Shown here: positions 33,483-44,164 of the stretch, one piece after another | How the letters are laid out: each line of letters begins with the position of its first letter | Numbering within the stretch: position 1 is the stretch's first letter | Notes under the pieces: generated by a model | What the model was told of the DNA's origin: nothing | Database searches by the model: none | The model's input: the letters and a program-made list of their open reading frames with translations, nothing else | Position numbers and translations under genes: made by a program | Assembly: GCA_036873755.1 (NCBI GenBank) | Contig: JAVTVY010010452.1 | Span: forward strand, 372,001 to 436,000 | Length of the DNA: 64,000 nt | Origin: Hanleya hanleyi | Lineage: Eukaryota > Mollusca > Polyplacophora > Lepidopleurida > Hanleyidae | Direction of reading: 5' to 3'

Positions 33483-35598
33483 ACATGAGGCAGCACCTAA
33501 AAGGTGCAACAACCCCTCAGCCAGACAGTTTTAGTCAGTGTATATTGGTACACAATGAATGAAAAATGCATATGTAAAAGCCTGCAAGATTTGGGTGTAT
33601 GCAGAAGATGCTTTAGCACTGGCTTGTAAAAGATTAAAATATGATAAATTCAGTGTGGGATGTTGGATGCATTGGAGAACTATAATAAATAATTTGACAT
33701 ATCGCTCGCGACAAAAATATGGAGGAAGAACAAAAATATTCTGAACAAAAACAAGAGGCTTCAAGCCATTCTTGCTTTGAACCCTAATAATAATCTGAAC
33801 AATAATACATGTACTAAGTCTTCCAATTTTCAGTGGGAGCCAAGTAATATAGAGTTTTTGATAGGAATATGGAGCCGCGCATCTAAAACCCCTTGGCTCT
33901 GGGTGCCAGCCATTCACCATCTATTCAATTTGAACCATACTACTTTGGAAACATCAAGAACATCAAGCAGACAAGTGACAAATATACAGATTATCAAAAA
34001 CTTGCAATCAGAAATGGCCGCAAAGTTTTCTGTCCAATCAATATATTGAAAATGGCTGCAAGGTTTCCATCCAATCAGAGAAAACTGTTTAGTCATTCAT
34101 TTTTAGTCTCTTGATGTATTGATGATGTATACAAAGTCTTACATCAAACACTTGAACAGTACCAGAGGTATAGATTTTGCATAAATTAAAGATGGCAATC
34201 AAGTTTTTCACCTAATCAGACAAATTGGTTGTCATTAATTGTAAGTTTCTTGATGTATCGATGATTTATAGTTTCATATGAAGCACTAAAATGGTATATA
34301 GATCATTAATGATTTTGCATAAATTAAAATGGTCACCAAGATTTCTGCCCAATCAGAGAAACCAGTTCTGTCAATCATCGTAAGTCTCTTAATGCAATGA
34401 TGATGTATATCAAATGTTACATCGAGCAGTTGAACGGTATCAGAGATAGAGATCATTAATGATTTTGCATAAATTAAAGATGGCTGCCTATCCTTCCTGT
34501 CATTCAGAGGAACTGATGTGGTTATTCATCGATGTGGTTACATCGATGCTGTATACCAAGTTTCATATAGAACACTTAAATGGTATCAGAGATATCATTA
34601 AAATTTTTGCATAAATTAAAGATGGCCACCAAGATTTCCGCCCAATCAGAGAAACCAGTTCTGTCATTCATAATAAGTCTCTTGATGCATCGATGATGTT
34701 TACCAAATTTTACATCGAGCACTTGAACGGTATCAGAGATAGAGATCATTAATGATTTTGCATAAATTAAAAATGGTCGGCCATCCTTCCCGCCTCTCAG
34801 AAAAACTGATGTGGTTATTCATTGCAAGTCTCTCGATACATCGATGCTGAATACCAAGTTTCGTATAGAACACTTCAATGGTATCAGAGAAATACATCAT
34901 TAAAGATTCTGCATAAATTAAAGATGGCCACCAAGGCTTTCACCCAATCAGGGAAACTGGTTTGGTCATTCCTTTAAAGTTTCTTGATGTATCGATAATC
35001 TATACCAAGTTTCACACTGAACAGCGAAATGGTTTCCGAGATACACAAGATTCATGGTTTCGCATAAATTAAAGATGGCTGCCAAAGTTTCCACCCAATC
35101 GGGTCCAGATTCAATAGGGTTCTGGGTCACAAGCATATGGATGTGCACGGCAAGTTTGGTGTGCCTAGGGTAAGTAGTTCTAAAGGTATCTTGGTAACGA
35201 GAAAGCTGTTACGGTTTCGCATAAATTAAAGATGGCTGCCAAAGTTTATAACCAATCGGGTCGAGATTCAATAGGCTTGTGGTTGACCACTCAACAATCC
35301 TGAATACCAAATTTGAAGTCTGGAGAAGCAACGGTTTGGCTTCTAGACCGGTCACAAGAATTGTTGATGAATTTTCCGTGACGTTGCCATGGAAACCGCA
35401 AAATTAATCCCAAATTACCCAAATTCGATAGGCTTGTGACTGACCACCCAACAATCCTGTATACCAAATTTGAAGTCTCTAGAAGCAACGGTTTGGCTTC
35501 TAGACCGGTCACAAGAATTGTTGACGACTGACGACCGGACGACTGGACGACCATGCCGACGACAAGACCCCGCAGCCTAATAGGCTGAGGGGTAAAAA
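33483..35598 (+). mobile_element. Element A, copy 1: hairpin-ended element with ~150-bp tandem core
   Basis: The left end carries a hairpin GCACCTAAAAGGTGC (33493-33507) then ACCCCTCAGCC (33512-33522). The right end has CAGCCTAATAGGCTG (35573-35587) then AGGGGT, so ACCCCTCAGCC and GGCTGAGGGGT are inverted copies. The core has about eight units around TTGCATAAATTAAAGATGGC (34183 to 35218), then two AATAGGCTTGTGGTTGACCA units, then GACGACCGGACGACTGGACG. It sits inside the ~98-bp satellite. No protein is encoded; ORFs within are repeat by-products. Confidence 0.75.
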
Positions 35599-35599
35599 T

Positions 35600-35787
35600 G
35601 ATTCCCAAGAAAAATTAAGAAATATTGAGTTTTCTTTTCTCATTCTAGAAAATAATTCTTAAAGGTAAATCTTAAATAAGAAATAATTTCTTGTCAGACT
35701 CCCAAGAAAAAGTAAGAAAAATTGAGAAATAATTTCTTGCTTGAGAAATAATTTCTTATGGCATTAATCTTAGGTAAAAAAAAAAAA
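35600..35787. repeat. ~98-bp satellite, block between element A and DIRS copy 2
   Basis: TTCCCAAGAAAAATTAAGAA through AATCTTAGGTAAAA, same unit as 32691-33069. It contains the empty-site equivalent of the TTAA MITE, AAATCTTAAATAAG. DIRS copy 2 interrupts it just after CTTAGGT and a run of A. Confidence 0.8.
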
Positions 35788-36002
35788 AGGTAAATTTTCT
35801 GTTATTAAGCTAAAACTTACCTCACTTCCACTCTTTGCATTTCTTGTCTACATGAAATACCACAGTAAGAATTTAAATGACACAGTTATCTCCCCTGCTA
35901 GTCACCTGATAGCATAGCTACCCACAATTCTACTTCCTTCTTGTTCCACTGCGATACATGGTCTGGATGTATCATAGCGGGGAGGATGGGCGGGCATCAC
36001 TG

Positions 36003-36097
36003 GAAGTGAGGTAAGTTTGAGCTTAATAACAGAAAATTTACCTGTGATTTTTTTTTGTTATTTGCGCTGAAAACTTACCTCACTTCCACTCTTTGCA
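36003..36097. repeat. DIRS copy 2, internal complementary region
   Basis: GAAGTGAGGTAAGTTTGAGC...AAATTTACCT, a GTGA plus T-run linker, then TTATTTGCGCTGAAAACTTA...CTTTGCA: the two halves complement the two outer edges of this copy, as in copy 1. Confidence 0.8.
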
Positions 36098-36394
36098 TAG
36101 AGTGCCACCGTAAGGTAGGTGGGCAAACTGATACAATCCGTGGTTAGTGATAAATGCCATACATAGTGACTAGTACAGAGTAGAAATCACAGATCTTCTA
36201 CCTCACAGAGGATCCATGAGAACATACAACAGTAATAACCTGTATGCCTATGGTACACAGGGAACCTCTGTTGCTACTCTGACTTCAAGGCTGAGATGCA
36301 AGACACGCCCCCCCCTTTTTTTCGAAAGGGGCCGAGAGAAAAAAATGCACTCACCCGCAAGCAGGGTTACAACTGTACGCCCGGACTTTTGTAG

Positions 36395-37614
36395 CTATAT
36401 TGCTGGCCTCGGTCCCCCTGACACCCGCTGTGCGGTCACAAGTGGGCCGATGGAATAGAGGTCGTTACATGCCAACGTCATGTCCCGGAGATAGTAGGAG
36501 GCAAATGTCGTGTTTGACCTCCAGTAGCACGCCCTCATAATGTCAGTCACCGATCTGTTGGACCATAGAGGCCATGATGCCGCTAATGCCCTAATCTCGT
36601 GACCCGAAACGTTTACAAGCGCGGCTTGCCTATCAGTAGCCGTGGAGTACGCTAGCCGAATCGTATTTTTGAGCCAACTCGAGATAGTGTTTTTACTTAT
36701 CTCTTGTTTGGCTTTGGGATCGAAAGGGATAAACAAACGCCTCCTTCCCGCTCTGATCTCCTCTGTACGATTCAGGTAACACGCAAGTGCCCGAACCGGA
36801 CACATTAACATGTCTGATTCAAGACCGGACGAAAGGAAATCAGATAAGGCTGGAATTGTGAACTCTCGAGATATGGAATCGTAGAGGGCTTGATTCTTGG
36901 CCACAAACTCAGGTACTGTTGTGAGAACTACCTTGCTCCAGTCCCTAGAGTGTCTGATGTTCCTTTTATCGAGCGCATGCAGCTCTGACACTCTAGCTGC
37001 CGAAGCAAGAGCCAACAAAAACGAAGTTTTGTATGATAGATATTTTAGCTCAATAGCCTCTATTGGCTCGAAAGGTGGCTCTCCTAATTGCCGAAGTACT
37101 AAGGCTAAGTCCCACTTAGGTAATTTCGGAACAGCCGACTGACCAGTTATCTTGTATGACTTGATTAGTGCAGATAAGTTTGGATCAGTCGAGGGATTAA
37201 TCCCAGTACCCAGTAGAATAGGTTGAGCAATAGCCGCTCTATAACCTTCTACCGTAGCGGGCACCAGGCCCCTATCCCTGAACAGGTACAATAGAAACTC
37301 TGCTACTTCCGGGATAGTTGCGCAGGATGGATTGATATCCCTCTCTCCACACCAAAGATCGAAGATTGCCCACTTTGAGTTGTATACAGCGGAAGAGGAC
37401 GGTCGAATTGATTGTGCCATTCGGCGCCCAACCTCCGCTGAAAATCCCGCCTGAGCAAAGTGCTTCTTGAGCACTTGCACACATGGTAGTGGAACAGTCC
37501 TGGCTGGCTGTGGAATATCGACGTTCCGGGCTGGCGCAGTAGATTGTGCCATACCGGAAGCTGTCTTGGTACATCCACCAGAAGATCTAGTAGTTCCGGG
37601 AACCACGGCCTTGC
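36395..37614 (-). pseudogene. DIRS tyrosine recombinase, copy 2 (start lost)
   Basis: The catalytic half is still open and retains SAARVSELHAL, SGHEIRALAASW and SYYLRD, so the R-HxxR-Y set is intact. The 9-bp deletion at about 37615 removed the TGATG junction, including the recombinase start codon. The frame is now continuous with upstream sequence (ORF to 39481), so any product would be a fusion or start at an internal Met. Confidence 0.8.
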
Positions 37615-39426
37615 TGGAACAATCAGATAAACGACACATGTGTGTTCGCGGATCTTCTGGAGTACCTTCGCTAGGATAGCTGGAGGAGGGAACGCATATG
37701 CTACCATCCTTGACCAGTCCTGCGATAGTGCGTCCACTGCATACGCCGACGGATCCGGGACCGGCGACATGAACAGTGGTAGTAGATTGTTGCGCCGAGT
37801 GGCGAACAGATCCATGTGTGGCATCTCCCAGACATGAGCTATTTGTTTTAGTATGTCTGGGTGAAGTTGCCACTCCGTGGGAATTATCTGATTCCGTCGT
37901 GAAAGCGAATCCGCTAAGACGTTCAGTACCCCCGGGATGTGCCTGGCCAACACCGATATGTTGTTGTCCCAACACAGACCGAAAAAGATTTCCGCTTGGC
38001 TTTGTAATTGCGGAGATCTCGTCCCCCCCTGCTTGTTGATATAGGACACAACTGTTGTGTTGTCCGTCGCAACCAGCAGGTTCTTGTCGGTCAATACGCT
38101 CACCCACGTGCGGATGGCATGTGTCACTGCCATAAACTCCAACACGTTTATATGGTACGAGCGTTCCTCGATTGTCCATAACCCGGATGTCGACTTGGGA
38201 CTCGAGGTGGGCTCCCCATCCTTCCATAGATGCGTCCGTGAACAGGTGATGTGACGGACGAAACGGAAGTAGGGACACACCTGGCATAACGTTGAGTGGA
38301 TCCAGCCACCATAGGAGGCATTGTTTGACTAGCGGTGTTACAGGTATCCACGGATTCAACTGCCTTTCGACCCATTGATGATTGAAGTAAATCATTAATG
38401 GCCGAAGCTGCAACCGCCCTCTTGGGGTTACGTCCTGTGTTGACGTCAAGAGGCCGATTATCGCAGCAAAGTGTAAAGCCCTGGCCTGAGATAACTTGAG
38501 GAACTGAGGTATCTTCGTCGTTATCTTTAGCCATCGATCTTCTGGGGGTTTGGCGAGAGCTCGTAGCGTATCGTATTCCACCCCCAGAAATTTGCGCCTT
38601 TGCGAAGGAATCAGCTCTGATTTCTCTTCGTGTGGGATGTATCCCAGAGAAGTCAATATCCTTAAGACAAACTGGGTGTCTAGGATTAACTGCTCCTTGC
38701 AGGCATTCCTTAGCAGGGAGTCGTCGATATAAAAGTGGTACTTTATACCTAGACTGTGCAGGAATTGTGCCACTGGTGTAAACACTCGTGTAAACACCCA
38801 AGGGGAAGTGGACAGGCCGAACGGAAGCACTTGAATTTGGAAGCGTCGTTTGCCGACCATGAATCTCAAGTACTTCCTGTCCCCCAGATGTATCGGGATA
38901 TGCAGGTATGCATCCCTTAAATCCAGAGAAGTCAGCCATTCCCCTTGCCTGAGTACTGTCCGGATAGACCGGAAGGACTCCATGCGGAAGTGTGGCGGTG
39001 GAGTGAGGTAGTCCTTGTTGAGGCGCTTTAGGTTTATAACCATGCGCATCTCGGACGTGTCTTTCTTGGGGACCAGAAAGACCGGCGAATAGAACCCGGG
39101 TGACGTGTCCCAAACCGGAAGCTCTATTACAGCTGCCTTCTCTATCAGCTTGTCCACAGAGGACTGTATTGCTGATAGATGACCCGTTCGTAATGGTATA
39201 CGAGACGGAAGGGGATGAGCAGTCAAGGGAGGAAGCGTGTCGAACAATAGGCGATAGCCGTATCTGATCGTTCGAATGACCCACGCTTCCGTCCCGATCC
39301 TTATCCAGTTCCTCCAAAACAACTGCAGCCTTCCCCCTACCGGAAGGTCTAGTTGCTGGGGAACTGGAAACGTTATGTCTCGGTGTTCCCGCCATACCGG
39401 AAGCCACCCGGTACGGCCCGAGACAT
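37600..39426 (-). pseudogene. DIRS reverse transcriptase-RNase H, copy 2 (frameshifted)
   Basis: RT motifs SLDLRDAYLHIPI, PFGLSTSPWVF and FYIDD are present, but in a different frame from the original ATG because of an 11-bp insertion (near 39400). A further 1-bp insertion near 38197 (GACTTGGGACTC against GACCTGGACTC in copy 1) moves RNase H to a third frame, open as 37303-38280. The two shifts add up to 12, so the RT part and the recombinase end up in one 1028-codon frame with nonsense read-through between them. Confidence 0.82.
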
Positions 39427-41908
39427 CAGGAATCCTTCTTCGACTGCTTAGATTTCCCCTTACCCTGCTTCTTATGGCCATAGGTAGATACTCTAGGCTC
39501 TAAAGAAGCAGGCGCTTGGCTCTGCTGTTGGCCGGAAGCACCCTTATTAGCCTTGGAACTAGGCGGGTTCTTCTTAGCCTTCTTCGCCTTTGGACCCGAC
39601 CCGGAAGCCATAGGTCTCTTGGACGAAGCACCGGAAGCAACTGACCTGTCATGCTCTATACGATCCATTTCAGGTCGAACTTCGGCAACAGCATCACCAA
39701 ACAGTAAAGAAGGAGCCGTAGATGTCTCTAGTAGACTCCTCTTTACAGCTTCCGGTGTGTAACTATGCATAAAAGGAATGAAGGCCTTTCTCCTTAAATA
39801 CACTAGCATAGAAGATAGGTAGGCATTGTGTACCAGTAAATCTTCTACAGCACCGGAAGCAATCTTCTGGTAGTCAAGAACGAGGTTTATACCCTCCTGT
39901 AACTGTTCTTGACTGTCCGCGCCAGACAGCGAGAATAAACCATCCTTTATGGCTTTAAGAAACCAATCGAGGTGATTCGTAATCGCCACTCCTTGTCGAG
40001 CAGTTTCCTCAAGTACTGCGCCTGTTTGTTCGTGCAAGGAACATCTGGATTACTAGGCACTTTAGTATTGCTAGGACATAAATACTGAAAGTCGCCGTTC
40101 ACCTCTGCAGACCGGAAGCTAAACGGTGAGTTATGTACGCCGTAACTTCGTATGTTTGGCTTCTGTACTGGGAACGGACCAGAAGATCCTGCAGGGCGGA
40201 AGCGAGCTTTAGGTCTCAGCCTTACTGCACGTTCCTCCTGCGTAACGGGTTCTGCTAAAGTTCTATGGAACAAGTGGCAAATAGAATGTATAGCAGTTGA
40301 GGCCGGAAGCGTGGTAGCCGATCTCGTAACCCGATTTGACTCTCCTGATTCAGTTTCAATATCCCCCGCATGCGGGACCGGAAGCTGCATATCAGGAATT
40401 AAGTCATAGATGCCGGAAATAAGCTCATAATATTTCCTAGCATCCGGATCAGTATTGGTAGGTTCATTCAATTCAGATCTACCGTACTGGTCCCTATCCA
40501 CTTCCATAGCTTCCGGGGCTTCCTGCCAGGAGGGAGTATTGGAAGGGATAGTCCTCGACAAATTAGCTTCCGGTTTCCTAGACTGTTCAGTCAAAACCGG
40601 AAGCAGTGGCGTACTACTTCGGAATTGACTGGTCATCATCTCTCTCAATTCCTTCATTTCCTCACGTTGCTGTTCCATACCGCGCAGTATGGCAGCCAAT
40701 GTGGGATCAGTCACTTGAGAGTGGACCGGAAGCAAGGCCTGACGAGGTGTGTTCACACTCAAGGACCCTCCAGCTGGACGTGAGCACGGCCACTGTAAAG
40801 GTCGGTGAACTGGCATACGAGGTCGTAAACCAGGAAGCACGTATAGGAGGACGCATCATACGTAATAATCCCGGTCCCGTACCACGAACACCCCCGGAAG
40901 CAGATATCTGACCTAAGCCACGCAAGGGCGAAGGTAGACCAGCAACCGGATGCCGCATAATTTGACCTGATTGAGAGGGTTCTTGATAACGCATCTCAGA
41001 GACAGGGAAATAATTTGGCATATCATAGGTACCTGTATACATACCATACTGCCGTTGTTGCGGGAACCTTAATCTCTGGTGGCCCAGAAGGCTCGTAGAT
41101 ACAAACGTCTCGGCAGGGGGACGAGGAAGGCCACCAGAAAAACCGGAAGCAGGTTGGGAAAATTCAGACAAACCGGAAGCAGCAGTTACAGGCATAACTG
41201 AGCGACCGGGAAGTCCAGGCCTCGACAGCGTCGAGGAAGGTATCTTCCCAACCCCGGATCCAAATGAAAACTTAACATTAGGCCCCTCACTAGTGCTGCC
41301 TAAGTTTTCGTAGTCATAAGTTGACCCCGATCGAGAGATCGGAGTCCCCTGGCTTTCCCACGCTAAGCCTGGATCCGTTACCGATCTCCCTTCATCGTCG
41401 TATCCAGGCGTCCGCTCAATTGGAATCTCCACGTCCACAGTCGTCGTAGTGCCAGACTCCAAATCTTCGATTATCCCTTCCACCTGTACCAACCGGGTCA
41501 TTGCCTTACCTGACTGACCCTTCGCCTGGTCTGAAATGGAAGCATCGTGAGCGGGGGGGGCGTTTGTTTATCTTTATTTACGTTCAATAGGCTGACTAAC
41601 GTAGACCCAGCTACAGAACTAACAAGCCCCCTAGACTCCTCGCCTACGCTAGTACGAGGAGACTGTGCTACATATGTCTCGTTGGCGAGATTGGTAGGCC
41701 TAACGACACCATTTCCCTCGTTAGCTGCCAGAGAACCGGCTAGATACACCTGGAATATGCCGGGCGCCCACACAATACACTCTTCACAGGCCGTGTCCCA
41801 TGTACAGATTCTTCCCTGGCGGCATGGCGGACACGTTGAGTGAAGGCCATAACTAGGCTTGTCACCTCCACAAGACATGCATGACAATTGAGACATATTT
41901 TGAGCCAT
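39426..41908 (-). pseudogene. DIRS gag-like gene, copy 2 (three frameshifts)
   Basis: Starts MAQNMSQ at 41908 with the same Cys cluster (CMSC, CPPC, CEEC), then breaks into four overlapping frames: 41908-41498, 41501-40707, 40840-39947 and 40037-39426. The shifts are visible by comparison with copy 1: loss of one base in a G run near 41555, one extra base near 40830 (CCAGGAAGCACG against CTGGAACCACG) and a 1-bp loss near 40018 (TACTGCGCC against TACGGAGGCC). It ends in the same TGATG overlap. Confidence 0.82.
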
Positions 41909-42205
41909 TTTTACGCTGATAACTTATAGAATACTTCCCAAAGGACTTCTTGCAGGAAATCAGACGTCTGAGGTAATCCAACTGTGAGTAGTTTCGCTAG
42001 AAAAGGCACTTTTTCACGGAGTTGACAATGTTTACTTCCAGCCCTACGAAGCAGTAGAACAAGAAGGAAGTAGAATTGTGGGTAGCTATGCTATCAGGTG
42101 ACTAGCAGGGGAGATAACTGTGTCATTTAAATTCTTACTGTGGTATTTCATGTAGACAAGAAATGCAAACAGTGGAAGTGAGGTAAGTTTTCAGCGCAAA
42201 TAACA

Positions 42206-42290
42206 TTATCTTGTCAGACTCCCAAGAAAAATTGAGAAAACTTAAGAAATATTAAGGTTTTTTTTCTTGTTCAAGTTCATATTTTTTAAC
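42206..42290. repeat. ~98-bp satellite, right block
   Basis: TTATCTTGTCAGACTCCCAA and GAAAAATTGAG resume the satellite immediately after DIRS copy 2, matching the phase expected from 35787. Confidence 0.75.
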
Positions 42291-42796
42291 AGTGATAACA
42301 GGGGTAGAAAATCCGTTAACCGCAGTCGCGACCGAGTGAGGTCTCATTGTCAACTAGTTCATACCGTGCCGCCACCAAACGCAATCTGAATGAAATTACC
42401 CATAAACTACTATAACATGTATACTTATATTCCACTACAAATATTACTCAATTTCTATCAAATGTGCATCCGGGGGGTATCTTGTAAACATGCTTACCGG
42501 CACTGATCATTTTCACCGCCACCCGACGCAATCCCATTCAACTTACTCATGAAACGTTAACCACCAACATGTATCTATCATGGGGGGTATCATTTTGATC
42601 AAATGTGGGCATCCCTCAGACTATGCTCTAGTTTTTAAAGATCAATTCCTTCTATTTTCTCGTGAATGGTAGAAACAAGTTTAGTTTTTTGTGGTCAAAT
42701 GTGTCTCATTTTGTACCTGTTGTAGCATACGTCACTTTCGCTGAGTTTGAGAGACATCGATTTCAGCCCAGATTTGAGGTTGATTACATCTTTAAA
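42291..42796. other. Non-coding, no gene recognised
   Basis: Unique-looking 500-bp stretch between the satellite and the nested insertion complex. Nothing coding is seen. Confidence 0.4.
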
Positions 42797-43266
42797 ACAT
42801 GAGGCAGCACCCAAAAGGTGCAACAACCCATCAGCCAGACAGTTTTAGTCAGTGTATATTGGTACAAAATAAACGGAAAACGCATATGTAAAAGCCTGAA
42901 AGATTTGGTTGAATGCAGAAGATGCTTTAGCAGTAGATTGTAAAAGATTAAACACAGGAAGGAAGCAATCAGAGATTGCCCAATTGTATGCTCCCCCCTT
43001 CTGCTTTAATCCGACACTGCCCCGCCATTCTTCTGTTCTGTTTTGGTCGGTGGAGGCCTAATTTGGATAATAAAAAAATTTCTGTTTCGTCACTTTTTTT
43101 GGCATGCCTCGCACAATACATATTCCAGGTATCGACCAACAAGTAATAATACAATGTTTTGATGCAAGATGGTAGCCGGGGCTTTCGCCAAATCCGAAAA
43201 TGTGACCTGGTTGTGAGAACTACATTCCTTGAGAGTATATTGTGGTGAAACACAGCAAGGAAGCAA

Positions 43267-43830
43267 TCAGCCAAGAATGACAGAACAACAGAAGAAACTA
43301 AAATATCTGTTAGGCTTCCCTATATAGGAAGACAAGGTGAACAGCTAGTCAAGAAAACGATGTCCAAAGTCAATAGGTTGTTAAACGTTAAAGTTAAGAT
43401 CATTGTTCTTTTCTACAACACTAAGACATCTTACTTCACTTCTATGAAGGATCGAATTGTTGAAGAATTTCAAAATATGGTTGTGTATAAATTCTCTTGT
43501 CCAGGTTGCTCTCAACAGTACATAGGTAAAATTAAAAGATGTCTTATTACAAGAGCTACCGAGCATGCTGAGGACAATAACAGTGAGATTTTCAATCATA
43601 TTCAAAACTGTGAGCACTTTGACCATATTATGAGATTGTTCAGCATGCCTAACTCAGACACCATTTTTGAACCTAGACTCCCTCTGATTATTTTTAACAA
43701 CATGAAAGTTATAGATAAATCTCAACATTGGTCAGAATTATTATTTAAAGAGGCATTTGCAATTAAAAACAATAAACCCCAATTAAACCACGGACTGAAA
43801 GCTACAAAACAGTTAGCTTTGTTTGATTGA
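43267..43830 (+). pseudogene. Penelope-like GIY-YIG endonuclease fragment
   Basis: The open frame includes KISVRLPYIGRQGEQLVKK, typical of the linker before the endonuclease, then VVYKFSCPGCSQQYIG (GIY-YIG core with a CxxC), CLITRATEH and a C-terminal ELLFKEAFAIKNNKPQLNHG. In the family this endonuclease nicks the target for RT priming. The ATG at 43360 is internal; the frame is open further upstream. The RT that should precede it in the same ORF is absent here. Confidence 0.78.
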
Positions 43831-44124
43831 TAATCTGACAAATGTATATTATATTGAACTGATCACCTCCCTATACAAACACTTGTCAACCTTAACTGAA
43901 TCTTTGTTTATTGTCACCACACACTGTTTAATCCCACATGCTGTTAATCTCTTAAATCATGTATCAGATCTTTTATTGATCTTATCTGAATGTATTGCCA
44001 CAACAACTGTTTTTACTGCACATAATTCACACTGATGCCATTTTTACATATATGTTTATTCGTCACTGATTATTTCAACACCTTACCTGTATATATATCA
44101 TTTGGTTTCTCTGTCAAATTACTC

Positions 44125-44163
44125 CTGACGATGGTTTCAAGAAATAAACCGAAATATCGAGTC
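44125..44163 (+). ncRNA. Hammerhead-ribozyme-like core (candidate)
   Basis: CTGACGA (44125-44131), a 5-bp hairpin GGTTT/AAACC (44133-44137 with 44146-44150), GAAA (44151-44154), a loop and GTC (44161-44163) follow the hammerhead order CUGANGA - stem II - GAAA - short stem III - UH. Stem III would be only A-U and U-G. One unpaired U precedes stem II, and stem I does not pair convincingly, so this copy may be inactive. Penelope-like elements are known to carry hammerhead motifs near the tandem junction, which is where this lies. Confidence 0.45.
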
Positions 44164-44164
44164 A

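Larger units (their letters stand above)
35788..42205 (-). mobile_element. DIRS-type retrotransposon, copy 2, frameshifted
   Basis: Same family and orientation as copy 1, with the same inverted termini (AGGTAAATTTTCTG... at the left; CAGCGCAAATAACA at the right) and the same internal complementary region (36003-36097). The coding region is broken: three frameshifts in gag, an 11-bp insertion near the start of RT, a 1-bp insertion near 38197 in RNase H and a 9-bp deletion across the RT-recombinase junction near 37615. It lies within the ~98-bp satellite and shows no target duplication. Confidence 0.88.
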
